Shown piece by piece: positions 17,501 to 25,742 of a stretch of 64,000 bases of DNA. The position numbers and the translations under genes are program-made. The stretch's first letter is position 1, and each line of letters starts with the position of its first letter. Origin of the DNA: DALYLB01 sp964468345 (lineage in GTDB: Bacteria; Acidobacteriota; Blastocatellia; RBC074); NCBI GenBank assembly GCA_964468345.1, contig CAYXVZ010000004.1:100204-164203 (forward strand), given 5' to 3'. The notes under the pieces are model-generated. The model saw only the letters and a list, made by a program, of their open reading frames with translations. It did no database searches and was not told the origin of the DNA.

Positions 17501-17844
17501 TGCTGGAAGCCCGTGAGGTTTTGGACCTCGACCTGAAAGCCGACCTGGCCGTGCTCTCGGCCTGCGAAACGGCGCAAGGTCGAATCGGTGCGGGCGAGGG
17601 CGTCATCGGGCTGAGCTGGGCCTTCTTCGTGGCGGGCGTCCCCGCGACGGTCGTCAGCCAGTGGAAAGTGCAGGACGCCAGCACGCAACAGCTGATGGTC
17701 GAATTCCACCGGCAGTTGAAAACCAGGCCGGCCCAGGGCAAGGCCGAAGCGCTGCGGCAAGCAATGCTGAAGGTGATGAAACAGCCGCGGACGGCGCATC
17801 CCTTTTTCTGGGCCCCTTTCGTCCTGATCGGGGCGGATCGGTAA
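14596..17844 (+). CDS. exported TPR-CHAT (caspase-like) protein
   Basis: This 1082-residue protein has a signal peptide (cleavage likely after LSAQ, about residue 29). A long TPR solenoid (about residues 110-520) shows about ten repeats carrying the recurrent pattern GD-(K/R)-x-G-x-A-x-A-L-x-N-(I/L)-G. A coiled linker (about 540-690) leads to a C-terminal CHAT domain. The catalytic dyad is visible: His942 in HLATHGLL and Cys990 in VLSACETAQG. The family is clan CD (caspase/separase) and several members are proteases controlled by bound partners. It ends convergently with a sigma/anti-sigma/small secreted protein cluster, suggesting a signalling or stress function outside the cytoplasm. Substrate unknown; no damage seen. 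Confidence 0.9.
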   Translation: MKSHSMEPIFTLITSLIYTVLFITNLSAQPPQFPLQSNPKSTTSLQGKNFALSGDGGGWKIRQETDAIRGFAKELIAAADEASRDRILDSRPALLQPLLIQELNRGARELTNQGEYAKAEQIHLFARKLSDRIGDKAGLAGTYHGIGIIHYFQNRYKEALESFQQRLQIGESIKENSIIAPALNDIATILIFQGEYESALERLRKSYELNEAMGDRAAMARAVNNIGNVYDYQGKPDLALENFRRSLEIAESIQDRAASASALNGIGNIHIIQSQYQEALSAYQRVHDIRQSLGDKLGMAKALSNIGVAYDYLSRYDEARKSYERSREIYVGLQNKGGIAATSLNLGNLHLYQGDLGEAMKAYLNALDIYGNLGDKPNYIKGLINLGVVHNRQGQYEQAVEVLERSLRFSREIGDKDGIASSLNNLGLLYVRAGQQQKAHDAFQESRKLAEGLGDKHAIARAMANLTSLLTLQEQYSEAHTMARQTRELYASIGDRIGESVALKTHGDVYFAEKEYGRAIEAYNQSASVARELGYQEYVYSARAESGRAYRAQGEMKQAHSAFEEAIAIAEQMRRHAAGNEQDRQGAFERKASVYADMAELLSTEQKAGEALQFAEQAKARVLVDILQTGRRKASRSMSPQELAHEQGLLKELASTNLLLLRERQNQSPKQERLTELEARQAKARVALDEFRTRLFATHPELKVQRGETPQLSISELHALLPDAATAFLEYVYVEEKVLLFVGTRGADLSRRDKTDVHVFSIPAKGLADRITAFQTSLAKTSPGFAQDARLLYDLLLKPAQRLLQGKKSIVIVPDGALWNLPFQALLAGPQRYLLEDVSILYAPSLTSLREMNRKRPAAKSTAAPTLLAIGNPAMRFSPALKPMSATRGSMLEPLPMAEKEVQALTGIYGPEQSNVLIGAQAREGRFKAEAGKYSVLHLATHGLLNDRSPMYSQLLLSQTGDDESQDGLLEAREVLDLDLKADLAVLSACETAQGRIGAGEGVIGLSWAFFVAGVPATVVSQWKVQDASTQQLMVEFHRQLKTRPAQGKAEALRQAMLKVMKQPRTAHPFFWAPFVLIGADR

Positions 17845-17912
17845 TCCCCGGGCAGAGGTTGGCTTCCACCTGCCCGGGTCCCCATGCTGTGTTGGACGCT
17901 GATTGAAAGTTG

Positions 17913-18320
17913 TCAGTTCAGATAGGGGTTTTTGAAGGTATCGACGAAGCTCCGGCGGGCTTCTGGGGTGCGCCAGCTCGGGGCGCTGTATTGGCCCGAA
18001 GAGGAATTGCCATCCTCGACGCGGGCGTACAGGATCCGCGCGATTCGGACGAGGTCGGGGTCATGCGCCAGCTGGGGGGAAATGCGCGCCGCGGCCTGCA
18101 GCGATTTCAACGCACAATAATCGTTGCCCTGCTTGAGGCACTGCATCGCCTGCAGAAGATAATATCGGGTTTCCCGGGGCAGCCGGCTCTGTGCGATCGC
18201 CCGCGAAGGGCCCGGCGAGATGACCGCGAACGCGAGGGTGATCAAAAGCGCCTTGGCAAGAAATCTCCTGAAGTTGCAGGCGGCGAGTTGAGTGGTTGCG
18301 ATTTGAATCGATTTGGTCAT
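17913..18320 (-). CDS. small exported protein of the sigma/anti-sigma cluster
   Basis: This 135-residue protein has a long N-terminal signal region (hydrophobic core LLITLAFAVI, cleavage likely near AIAQ), then a helical segment with one TPR-like unit (YLLQAMQCLKQGNDYCALKSL). It is the last gene of a minus-strand series sigma, zinc-finger anti-sigma, this protein, and its end faces the CHAT gene 68 bp away. Two cysteines in the mature part could pair. No family recognised. TPR-like content and position suggest it interacts with the TPR-CHAT protein, which is inference only. Confidence 0.65.
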   Translation of the reverse strand: MTKSIQIATTQLAACNFRRFLAKALLITLAFAVISPGPSRAIAQSRLPRETRYYLLQAMQCLKQGNDYCALKSLQAAARISPQLAHDPDLVRIARILYARVEDGNSSSGQYSAPSWRTPEARRSFVDTFKNPYLN

Positions 18321-18610
18321 GTCTGTTTCTCCTTATTGACTTGTTATGTGATGTTGAGCGATTCAGGCTCCCGCCACTGACCCGTTGTCAGCGCTTTCTC
18401 GCCCTACATATCTGAACGGCGGAGAACGGCGACTCGTATTACCACCGCCTGGGTTATTTCTGAGTATTTTCTTTGTGGAGATTGCCGACCAGCAGCGGAG
18501 GGCCGATGCGGGCGTTAGGGTCTTCGGGCGTTTTCTGGCGCGGGAAAAGAATAATTTGGATGGATCCTGGGCGAGCGGGTCACGGAGGTTGATGTCAACC
18601 GCTCGCCTGC

Positions 18611-19906
18611 TTACCGGCTCTTCTGACGGGCGGCTTCAATGCTCCGGAGGAGTTTCCGAATCGCGGGGGCCTGCGGGTTGTCGGCGGCCAGAAGTTTGAA
18701 CTCGCGTTCGGCCTCTTCCAGCATGCCGGCCCGCGCGTAGAGCAAGCCCAGCGCCAGGCGGGAGCGGGGCTGGGCTCTTTCGACAAGGCTGATTTGATTC
18801 GCGGTTTTCTGTTCCAGAACCTGGAAGGAAGCGGAGTCAGTCTTTTTGATTTCCTGACCGTCTTTCATCGCGCGGACCTGCCAGGTGTAAACACGCCCTC
18901 GTTCAAGGCCCTTGATGGGAATCCAGTCCAGCCGCTCGATCGGCTCACTGGAAGCCACTCTCTCGAAAGTTTTCATGGGGTCATAGATATCGACCACGTA
19001 AGAGTTCGCCCCTTCGCAAGACTGCCATCGGAACTGCGGGCGATTGGAGCTAACGACGACGCCGGCTGGGCCAACGGCCTGAAAGCTGTTCTTCTCCTCC
19101 GGGGTTCCCCCACGAACGTCCTTCGACGGGTCGGCCAGCGCGGACAGGTCTTCGGGCAGCGGAGCACGCCCAGCCCGAAGGCTCGCGACGATTTGCGCCT
19201 GCAATTCCAGGGGGAGCGAGGGGAGGCCGCTGAGGCGCCCACTGCGATCGAGAGTCACCTCGCGGCCGCCGTCATTGAGGGCGATCAGCACTTCGGCGGG
19301 CGCGTCCGGCGGCGGCATGCTGGTCGGCGAAGGATTGACGGACGGGCTCACCACCGGGCCGGGAGTTGGTGATCCGCCACCGGCCACGTCGTCCTGAGAT
19401 TTCCCCAAACGGGTGCGCAGAAAGAAGAAGGCGCCCAGAGTCAGCAGCAGCAGCGCCGCGACCGCGGCCATTTGCCAGTTAAATCGAAGCAGCGAGGAGA
19501 GGACACTCTCCAGTCCCGCTTTTCGCGGAGCGGCATCCGACGCGGACGGCGCAAACATCTTTTCGGGGTAGGCGGCCATTTCGGCCACGAAGGCGCGAAG
19601 GTCCTCCACCTCGCGGCGGCAGCGGTTGCACTGCCGCAGGTGCGCCTCCGCTGCGGCCACCTCCACGCCACGCAACCGATCCTCTACGTAATCGTCAATT
19701 GTTTCCACCGTCAGGTGAATCGCACCGAGGGGATCCAGCCAGTCCCGCAGCGTCTCGCCGGCCCGCTCCGCGGCCCTGGGCTGTGCCAGCTTCAGGCGGC
19801 AGAACTCGCAATCCCACAGATGCTCGTCGGCCGCCAACAAATCGGCCGCGGGCAGCCGACGGCCGCGGTACGCCTCCAGAACTTGTTCCGACAGATGATC
19901 AGACAT
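18611..19906 (-). CDS. zinc-finger anti-sigma factor with periplasmic domain
   Basis: This 431-residue protein has two cytoplasmic HC2-type zinc motifs: HLWDCEFC (about residues 30-37) and HLRQCNRC (about 88-95). The single membrane helix is at about 147-165 (AAVAALLLLTLGAFFFL). A Pro/Ser-rich stalk is followed by an extracytoplasmic domain with a fibronectin-like stretch (FRWQSCEGANSYVVDIYD) and a C-terminal TPR. This is the layout of membrane anti-sigma factors that hold a sigma factor until an external signal arrives. The sigma-like gene lies 155 bp upstream on the same strand. Possession of two zinc motifs is unusual; one may be structural. Confidence 0.8.
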   Translation of the reverse strand: MSDHLSEQVLEAYRGRRLPAADLLAADEHLWDCEFCRLKLAQPRAAERAGETLRDWLDPLGAIHLTVETIDDYVEDRLRGVEVAAAEAHLRQCNRCRREVEDLRAFVAEMAAYPEKMFAPSASDAAPRKAGLESVLSSLLRFNWQMAAVAALLLLTLGAFFFLRTRLGKSQDDVAGGGSPTPGPVVSPSVNPSPTSMPPPDAPAEVLIALNDGGREVTLDRSGRLSGLPSLPLELQAQIVASLRAGRAPLPEDLSALADPSKDVRGGTPEEKNSFQAVGPAGVVVSSNRPQFRWQSCEGANSYVVDIYDPMKTFERVASSEPIERLDWIPIKGLERGRVYTWQVRAMKDGQEIKKTDSASFQVLEQKTANQISLVERAQPRSRLALGLLYARAGMLEEAEREFKLLAADNPQAPAIRKLLRSIEAARQKSR

Positions 19907-20061
19907 AACGATCTTGCCGCCGTGAGCACGCTCTGCGCGACAAGCCTTCTTCTTTCAGATATTCACGGCCTTTCGAATCAATTCGGCCGAATTCCACGAA
20001 AGACTCTCTTCCCTGGTGAGCGGCGGTCAGCGGGCCGCCATATTACCGAGGCGAAAAAAAG

Positions 20062-21144
20062 CTATTGCGATTTTTTCCAGCGCGCGAGCCGTTCCCGTGC
20101 CGATTTCCGCAAATTGATGACCTGCTGACGCTCGATGCCCAGGAGCGCGGCAATCCGGGCGTCTTCCAGCGGCAGGTCATGCCAGAGTTCGGCGAACTGA
20201 TCGGGCGTCAATTCCAGGACGCCGGCGATCTGCCGGATGGATGCGATCCGCAGGATGGGGAACTGCATCGTCAGGCAGTCGCCGTTTTCGTCTTTCAAAT
20301 TCAGCAGCAGCGCCATCCGCTGGCGCACCGGGAGTTGGCAAATCAGTTCCCAGACATGTTGCAGGTACAGCCGCAGCGTAACCTCATCCGCGAATTTGAC
20401 TCGATTGTCGATCAAGCGCTCTTCCCAATTCCCTTCTTCCTCCTCAGTATGGCCGAGCTGCTCCTGTCCGTCTCTCACACCGCGCAGGCTGGCCAGGACG
20501 CTCATCAGGTCGTCGAGTTCCACCGGCTCCCCGACCCAGTCGAAGACCGCTGCCAGCAATTCGTCCAGCCTCATCCGCACCGGGTCCTGCGCCTTCAGGG
20601 CGGCACGGCTGAAACCGGCCGGGTCTTCCAGCATCTTCCGATACCGGTCGCCGCGGGCAGGTTCCTTCGCGCGGAACTGCCAGGCGGCGAATCCGCCGAC
20701 CAGTTCCCCGCTCTCCGTCTTCCACTGAGACAGTCCATCCCGGTTGCGCAGCGCATGCCGGACCTTCGATTTCAGACTGTGCCGCTGTGGGTACTTGGCG
20801 CGCAGGTATTCCGAACATGCATGGTAGGTGGCAACGGCGGTGTAACTGTGAAAATTCGCGATGGGGTGTTCGGCGGGCGATTCCTTGCACTGACGCAGGC
20901 GGAAGAGCATCTCTGCGATCACGTCGTTGCAGAGGTCGTCGGCCTCCTGGCCGTCATACCCGCGCGCGTCCGCCCCTCCGTAGCGGCGGAGCTTCATCCC
21001 GATGATCTGCCGGATGAGCGGCTCGGCCCGCTCGGTGATGAGCCCGCCCAACAACTCGGTCGAGGCCCGTTCGTCCTTCTCGCGCAGGAACGATGCCAGA
21101 ACCGGGTCAATTTCAGGGGAAGTGGATATTTTCTGCATGCGCAC
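20062..21144 (-). CDS. sigma-70-like factor of an acidobacterial type
   Basis: This 360-residue protein has a region-2-like helix set near residues 60-125 (LCNDVIAEMLFRLRQ, FHSYTAVATYHACSEYLR). A long middle insertion separates it from a C-terminal sigma-4-type HTH (residues about 315-355, ARIAALLGIERQQVINLRK). At 360 residues it is about twice the size of standard ECF factors. The next gene downstream is a zinc-finger membrane anti-sigma factor, which supports the sigma assignment. The promoters it recognises are unknown. It lies just downstream of a broken CHAT gene tail on the same strand. Confidence 0.75.
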   Translation of the reverse strand: MRMQKISTSPEIDPVLASFLREKDERASTELLGGLITERAEPLIRQIIGMKLRRYGGADARGYDGQEADDLCNDVIAEMLFRLRQCKESPAEHPIANFHSYTAVATYHACSEYLRAKYPQRHSLKSKVRHALRNRDGLSQWKTESGELVGGFAAWQFRAKEPARGDRYRKMLEDPAGFSRAALKAQDPVRMRLDELLAAVFDWVGEPVELDDLMSVLASLRGVRDGQEQLGHTEEEEGNWEERLIDNRVKFADEVTLRLYLQHVWELICQLPVRQRMALLLNLKDENGDCLTMQFPILRIASIRQIAGVLELTPDQFAELWHDLPLEDARIAALLGIERQQVINLRKSARERLARWKKSQ

Positions 21145-21235
21145 TGGCCCGAATACCGCCGGGCTCTTTCCATCCGGTTATTCTGAATTGCCGTGTGAAC
21201 TCAAAGTAGATCGCCGATGGTTCGCAAGAGTCCTG

Positions 21236-21450
21236 CTATCTACCATCCCCGATCAGTACAAAAGGAGCCCCGTGGAAGGGGTGAGGCTGCGTCTTCCTGA
21301 CCTTCAACGCGGCCTGCCGCAAGGCTTCGGCCTTCCCTTGCGCAGGGTATCGACCGTCGTCGGGACCCTGGCCACGAAAAAGACCACGACACTCCGATCA
21401 CGCTCCCTCGCCCGCCCCAGGGCCAGCCTGTTTTAGTTCCTCTACCAAGT
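21236..21450 (-). pseudogene. C-terminal remnant of a second CHAT gene
   Basis: On the minus strand the sequence encodes pieces of the CHAT C-terminus: IGVSWSF, then in another frame FVARVPTTV, then a clean stretch GKAEALRQAALKV and PHPFHGAPFVLIGDG to a stop at 21236-21238. The corresponding part of the intact gene near 17600-17844 reads IGLSWAF, FVAGVPATVV and FVLIGAD. Frameshifts and loss of the catalytic region show it is dead. It sits directly upstream of the sigma-like gene, so this locus once had a CHAT gene on each side. Confidence 0.75.
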
Positions 21451-21731
21451 CCGGCGGCACGAGGATGGGGTTCCTGCCCTGCTATAAAGTAAATATTGCC
21501 GTTACCAGGTGTTTGTATATCTTGAATCTCTTCTACATTAGTGCGACGTTCCATGGGCTAACGGCTCACGAATAAAATTTTTCATGATAATTATTTTGAT
21601 TCCTGATCTTAACGTCCCTCAAACGGCAGACGCAGGTAGGCAGGTCACGCACGGCGAGCAACTAAATAGCTAAACAGCACAGATCGTCGCGAAGCCTGCT
21701 TTTCCCCGAGGGCTTATGGGTAAGGTGCTCA

Positions 21732-21760
21732 TTGACTTATCACAAAAAATAAAGGTATGT
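21732..21760 (+). promoter_or_regulatory. possible promoter for the ECF sigma/kinase operon
   Basis: TTGACT at 21732-21737 and GTATGT at 21755-21760 are separated by 17 bp, about 140 bp upstream of the ECF gene. The -10 match is weak. The rest of the 21450-21897 gap shows no gene. Confidence 0.3.
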
Positions 21761-21897
21761 TCGCGCCGTCGGATGTTGGGGAATATGTCCTTGCGGCTTC
21801 TGCTAAAAAAATGCGTTATCTCGCATTCAATAGGCTCACAAACTTCGAATTTCCTCGGAAGACAGAATAAGAATCTAATTGATCGTGTGGGGGTTCC

Positions 21898-22515
21898 ATG
21901 AACGCACCGTTGCTGGAAGACATCACAATTCTGTTGAACGCCTGGAAGCGGGGCGATGAGCTGGCAGGGGAACGCCTGGCATCGTTGCTTTATCAAGAGT
22001 TGCGGCGGATGGCGGAGCATTACCTGCACTCGGAGCGCGGCGACCATACGCTGCAGCCGACGGCGCTGGTGCATGAAGCCTGGCTGCGGCTGAGCAACGG
22101 GTCGGGCGCGAACTGGGAGAGCCGGCTGCATTTTTTTGGCGCCTCCGCCAGAGTCATGCGGGAGGTGCTGGTCGATTACGCGCGGGCGCGAAATCGGTTG
22201 AAGCGCGGGGGCGGCCTGACCTGTATCTCGCTCGACGAAGCCCTCGGCCAGGAAATCAAGCTGAGCATTGAAGTCATCAAGCTGAATGACGCGCTCCATG
22301 ACCTTGGAAAGTTCGCGCCGCGTCAGTATCAAATTATCGAGCTTCGTTTTTTCGGGGGGCTGACGATCGAGGAGATTGCCTCGCTGCTCGGATGGTCGCC
22401 GGCGACGGTCAAACGGGAGATGAGGTCGGCCAGAGCATGGCTCTATCAGGAAATCAGCGGACAGCCATATGAAACAGAAGAACCCTCTCAGCCCGCGCGG
22501 GGAGATGACGCCTGA
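21898..22515 (+). CDS. ECF sigma factor (PF07638/TIGR02999-like)
   Basis: This 205-residue protein shows family marks: EELR-like region 2.1 (LLYQELRRMAEHYL), the HTLQPTALVHEAWLRL block and a sigma-4 HTH (TIEEIASLLGWSPATVKREM). This class of ECF factor in Acidobacteria and Planctomycetes is usually encoded just before a Ser/Thr kinase, as here: the kinase start overlaps this gene's end. Activity is probably controlled by the kinase rather than by a classical anti-sigma factor, which is the inference drawn from that constant pairing. Length and sequence are intact. Confidence 0.9.
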   Translation: MNAPLLEDITILLNAWKRGDELAGERLASLLYQELRRMAEHYLHSERGDHTLQPTALVHEAWLRLSNGSGANWESRLHFFGASARVMREVLVDYARARNRLKRGGGLTCISLDEALGQEIKLSIEVIKLNDALHDLGKFAPRQYQIIELRFFGGLTIEEIASLLGWSPATVKREMRSARAWLYQEISGQPYETEEPSQPARGDDA

Positions 22516-24781
22516 GCGGTGGGCACGGATCAAGGAACAATTCGACGCGATCGCGGACAGTCTTGGCGAGGAGCGCAAGGCCCGACTGGCCTCGCTCGAA
22601 GGGGAAGACCCTGGACTGCACCGCGATGTGCTGGAAATGCTTCGGGCGGATGAAGAGGCGGGAGAATTCCTCGATGAACCGTTGATACAAAATGGACTGC
22701 CCCCTCAAGCACTCGCCCCGCCAACTGCGGAGGCCGGCCGGCGGCTCGGCCCCTATCGATTGCTTCGCGAACTCGGCCACGGCGGAATGGGCACAGTTTA
22801 CCTGGCGGAGCGCGCCGACAACGCGTATCACAAACAGGTCGCCGTCAAAATCGTCCGCTCGGGAGTGGGCAGCCGGGCGCTGAACGACCGCTTCCTGCGC
22901 GAGCGGCAGATTCTGGCCAACCTCGAACACCCGAACATCGCGCGTTTGCTGGACGGGGGCGCGACGGAAGACAACGTCCCGTATCTAGTGATGGAGTACG
23001 TCGCGGGAGAGCCGATCAACGAGTATTGCACGCAACAGAGGCTGGACCTGAACGCGCGCCTGCAACTCTTCCAGGTGTTATGCGAGGCGGTGCGACATGC
23101 TCACGAGCAGGGGGTCATTCATCGTGACCTCAAGCCGGGCAACATCCTGGTCACCGCCGACGGCACTCCCAAACTGCTGGATTTCGGAATCGCGAAGCTC
23201 TCCAGGCAGGACGGCTCTGATTCGTTGCCCGCCGTCGACACAGCCACGGGCGCGTGGCTGTTGACGCCGGATTACGCGAGCCCCGAACAGGTGCGCGGGG
23301 CCGAACTGACGCTGGCCAGCGATGTGTACAGCCTGGGCGTGCTGCTGTACGAACTGCTGACCGGCCGGCGGCCTTACCGATTCGAACAGCGTACTCCAGC
23401 GGAAGTGGAGCGGATCGTCTGCGAACAACCGGTGCGGCGTCCCAGCCTCACCCTGGAAGGCGGGGCGGAATCCCCGCCGGATGAGCCCGGGGATTTGCGA
23501 AAACTGCTGCGCGGCGGGTTGGACGAGATCGTGCTGACCGCCCTGGCAAAAGACCCCGCGGACCGGTACCGGACGGTTGCCGACCTGATCGACGATCTTC
23601 GCGTGTGGCAGGAAGGATCATCGCCGCGCCCCAAAACTCGCCCTCCCCTAACGCCGCGTCGCACGACACTCTACCGCAGGCGAAAGGCTCTGCTCGGACT
23701 GGGAATTCTTGCCTTCGCCCTCCTCTCGGCGCAAAGCGTATTGAGGAGCGGATTCAATGCCAGCAGTCCCATCGCTTCCAATTTTTCCTCCAATTCTTCC
23801 CCCGCTCCCGCGCCAAGTCCGGAAATTAAACTTCGGGGGACCCGCGATGAAGAGGCTTATCGACTCTACCTCCGGGGAATGGAGCTCTGGAAAACCAGGG
23901 AACAGAATAAAGTGATGGGAGCGCTGCAGCTTTTCGGCGCGGCCGTGAGCCGGGATGCGAACTTCGCGCTGGGGTATGCGGGCATGGCCAGTGTGTACGT
24001 GATCGAACAGAGCCACCTGCCCCGCGTCCAATCACTTGCTGAAGGAAAGACTCTCGCGCTGAAAGCGCTTTCGATCGACCCAAACCTGGCGGAAGCCTAC
24101 GGTCCGCTGGGCTTCGCGCTCTGGCGCCTGGATCTGAACTGGACGGAAGCGGAAAAAAAATTCAAAGAGGCGATCCGGCACGACCCCGCATATTTGTCCG
24201 CGCACCAGTGGTACGGCCTGATGCTGATGTGCCAGGGAAGGTTCGCGGAGGCAGAGACTCAATTGCAGGAGGCCCAACGACTCGATCCGGACTCCTCGAA
24301 CGTCGCGGGCGATCTGCTTACGAATTGCCGCATGAGTCGACAGCACGCGCGTTGTATCGAGATCATCAAATCCAGGCTTAAACAGGACCCGAGTAACGCC
24401 GGGCTTCAGGGGTCGTTAGCCTTGGAGTTGGCGCGCGCCGGGAGGGCCGAAGAGGCGATCACGGAGGCGCAGAAAACCACCGCAATCATGGCTCCCCGAA
24501 TCGGTCCGCTGCTGGGGGTGTACCTGCTGCTGGGACGGAAAAAAGAGGTCGCGCCGCTCATCGCGGAAGCGGATGAAGTCTACCAACGGAAATTTCTGGC
24601 CGCCGACCTGGCCTACTACGCCAGGTTGAATCGTCGCGATCAGTCCTTCCGTTTGTTGGAGAAATTCCTGGCGGACCGGCACTTTCGAGTTTTTATGATG
24701 AAGGTGGAACCGGATCTCGACCCCATTCGCGACGATCCCCGGTATGCCGCTCTGCTCCGGCGAGTAGGGCTCGCCCCATAA
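22505..24781 (+). CDS. membrane Ser/Thr protein kinase with TPR domain
   Basis: Start ATG 22505 is preferred (MTPERWARIKEQFD is the usual opening of this family; GGGGAG just upstream); an in-frame ATG at 22469 would add 12 residues. Either overlaps the ECF gene. With 758 residues it has an acidic N-terminus, then a Hanks-type kinase (about 80-360): glycine loop LGHGGMGTVY, VAVKIV lysine, HRDLKPGN catalytic loop, DFGIAK. A single membrane helix lies near 400 (LLGLGILAFALLSAQ), and an extracytoplasmic TPR domain follows (about 445-758). It is presumed to transmit an external signal to the ECF sigma factor encoded just upstream. Confidence 0.93.
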   Translation: MTPERWARIKEQFDAIADSLGEERKARLASLEGEDPGLHRDVLEMLRADEEAGEFLDEPLIQNGLPPQALAPPTAEAGRRLGPYRLLRELGHGGMGTVYLAERADNAYHKQVAVKIVRSGVGSRALNDRFLRERQILANLEHPNIARLLDGGATEDNVPYLVMEYVAGEPINEYCTQQRLDLNARLQLFQVLCEAVRHAHEQGVIHRDLKPGNILVTADGTPKLLDFGIAKLSRQDGSDSLPAVDTATGAWLLTPDYASPEQVRGAELTLASDVYSLGVLLYELLTGRRPYRFEQRTPAEVERIVCEQPVRRPSLTLEGGAESPPDEPGDLRKLLRGGLDEIVLTALAKDPADRYRTVADLIDDLRVWQEGSSPRPKTRPPLTPRRTTLYRRRKALLGLGILAFALLSAQSVLRSGFNASSPIASNFSSNSSPAPAPSPEIKLRGTRDEEAYRLYLRGMELWKTREQNKVMGALQLFGAAVSRDANFALGYAGMASVYVIEQSHLPRVQSLAEGKTLALKALSIDPNLAEAYGPLGFALWRLDLNWTEAEKKFKEAIRHDPAYLSAHQWYGLMLMCQGRFAEAETQLQEAQRLDPDSSNVAGDLLTNCRMSRQHARCIEIIKSRLKQDPSNAGLQGSLALELARAGRAEEAITEAQKTTAIMAPRIGPLLGVYLLLGRKKEVAPLIAEADEVYQRKFLAADLAYYARLNRRDQSFRLLEKFLADRHFRVFMMKVEPDLDPIRDDPRYAALLRRVGLAP

Positions 24782-24850
24782 AAATAGGGCCGTGCCAGGA
24801 GGAAGAGAAATCAAATGGCAATAGGCAAACATCTTTGGGACAAAGTTTTT

Positions 24851-24932
24851 ACCACGAAGAAACGAAGGGGACGAAGAAACACGAACGAAAAGGCCTTCTC
24901 TCTTTTCTTCGTGCTCTTCGTTTCTTCGTGGT
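24851..24932. repeat. CACGAAG-word palindromic repeat
   Basis: Arms of 29 nt (24851-24879 and 24904-24932, two mismatches) beginning ACCACGAAGAAACGAAG pair around a 24-nt loop. The same arm sequence recurs at 53.64-53.72 kb. It lies between the convergent kinase and DOPA-dioxygenase-like genes, where it could serve as a two-way terminator. Confidence 0.75.
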
Positions 24933-24974
24933 TGTGCCTTTCTTCCTTGTCCTGATGTTACTTCCCAGATAGAA

Positions 24975-25661
24975 CTAAACTTCCAGCTTGACCGTGGGTT
25001 TCGTATTCGGAAAAATTTTCTCGACCGCGGCTTTTGCCGGCATGCTATAGGCGTTGACCGGTTGCGAGCGATTGACCCAGAGCGTGTAGTACAAATGATC
25101 CGCGCGTGGATTATCGGTATTCGGATGAAGAAGGATCGTCAGGCCAAGACTGTTGAGCTGCAACCAGGGCACGACAATCGGCAACAGATCGTTCGTGAAG
25201 CCGAAATAAAAGGACGGCGTCACGTGCGGCCCCCGCGGTTGCAGATTCCAGTTGCCCAGTTCGACGGGAAAACGCTCGATCGCCCATTTGCGAACCAGGG
25301 CGGCTTTTTCATATGTATCTTCGTCGAAATAGAAATGCGCGTGGTAGCTCTTGATGTCGGTGTAGGGTCGCGGCGCTTTGGGCAGGCCGGACTCTTCGCC
25401 GGGGCGCAGACTTTTGGGCGCGGGCGTCACCTCTTTATACGTTTCATATCCCCACGGACTTTTCCCTTCGTCGGGCGGCGGCACGATGGGCTTGAAAGTA
25501 AGCCCCGCCGTATCCTGCCCCGCCGCGTCGATCGCGCCCGCGCCGAGGCCCGCCGCGCTCAATCCCGCGCCGAGCAGAAAGCTTCGCCGCGTCGGCGACA
25601 GCCAATCGGCCCACGCCTGATCCTCTTCCGTATTGGGAACAATTCTCTCTTCCTCGGACAT
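24975..25661 (-). CDS. Tat-exported DOPA 4,5-dioxygenase-family protein
   Basis: This 228-residue protein has a twin-arginine signal (TRRSFLLGAGLSAAGLG, residues about 24-40). The mature part holds the DOPA_dioxygen fold (PF08883): opening SYHAHFYFDED, the GPHVTPSFYFGF block, VPWLQLNSLGLTILLHP and a C-terminal DHLYYTLW. Family members open catechol rings with Fe(II); the conserved His residues of YHAH, GPH and HP are present. Periplasmic export of such an enzyme is unusual. It is the last gene of the encapsulin operon, 81 bp after the cysteine desulfurase. A link to sulfur storage is not obvious from the family, so its role there is open. Confidence 0.8.
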   Translation of the reverse strand: MSEEERIVPNTEEDQAWADWLSPTRRSFLLGAGLSAAGLGAGAIDAAGQDTAGLTFKPIVPPPDEGKSPWGYETYKEVTPAPKSLRPGEESGLPKAPRPYTDIKSYHAHFYFDEDTYEKAALVRKWAIERFPVELGNWNLQPRGPHVTPSFYFGFTNDLLPIVVPWLQLNSLGLTILLHPNTDNPRADHLYYTLWVNRSQPVNAYSMPAKAAVEKIFPNTKPTVKLEV

Positions 25662-25742
25662 AGCGCTCTCCTTTCAAACTTGAAAACAGGTTCTTATTTT
25701 TCTGTCCACCATTTTTCTGTTTGACCGAATCTCGGCCACCAC

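Noticed and set aside
20065..21186. 373-codon plus-strand open frame
   Set aside because: Antisense to the sigma-like gene, which is supported by its C-terminal HTH and by the adjacent anti-sigma gene.
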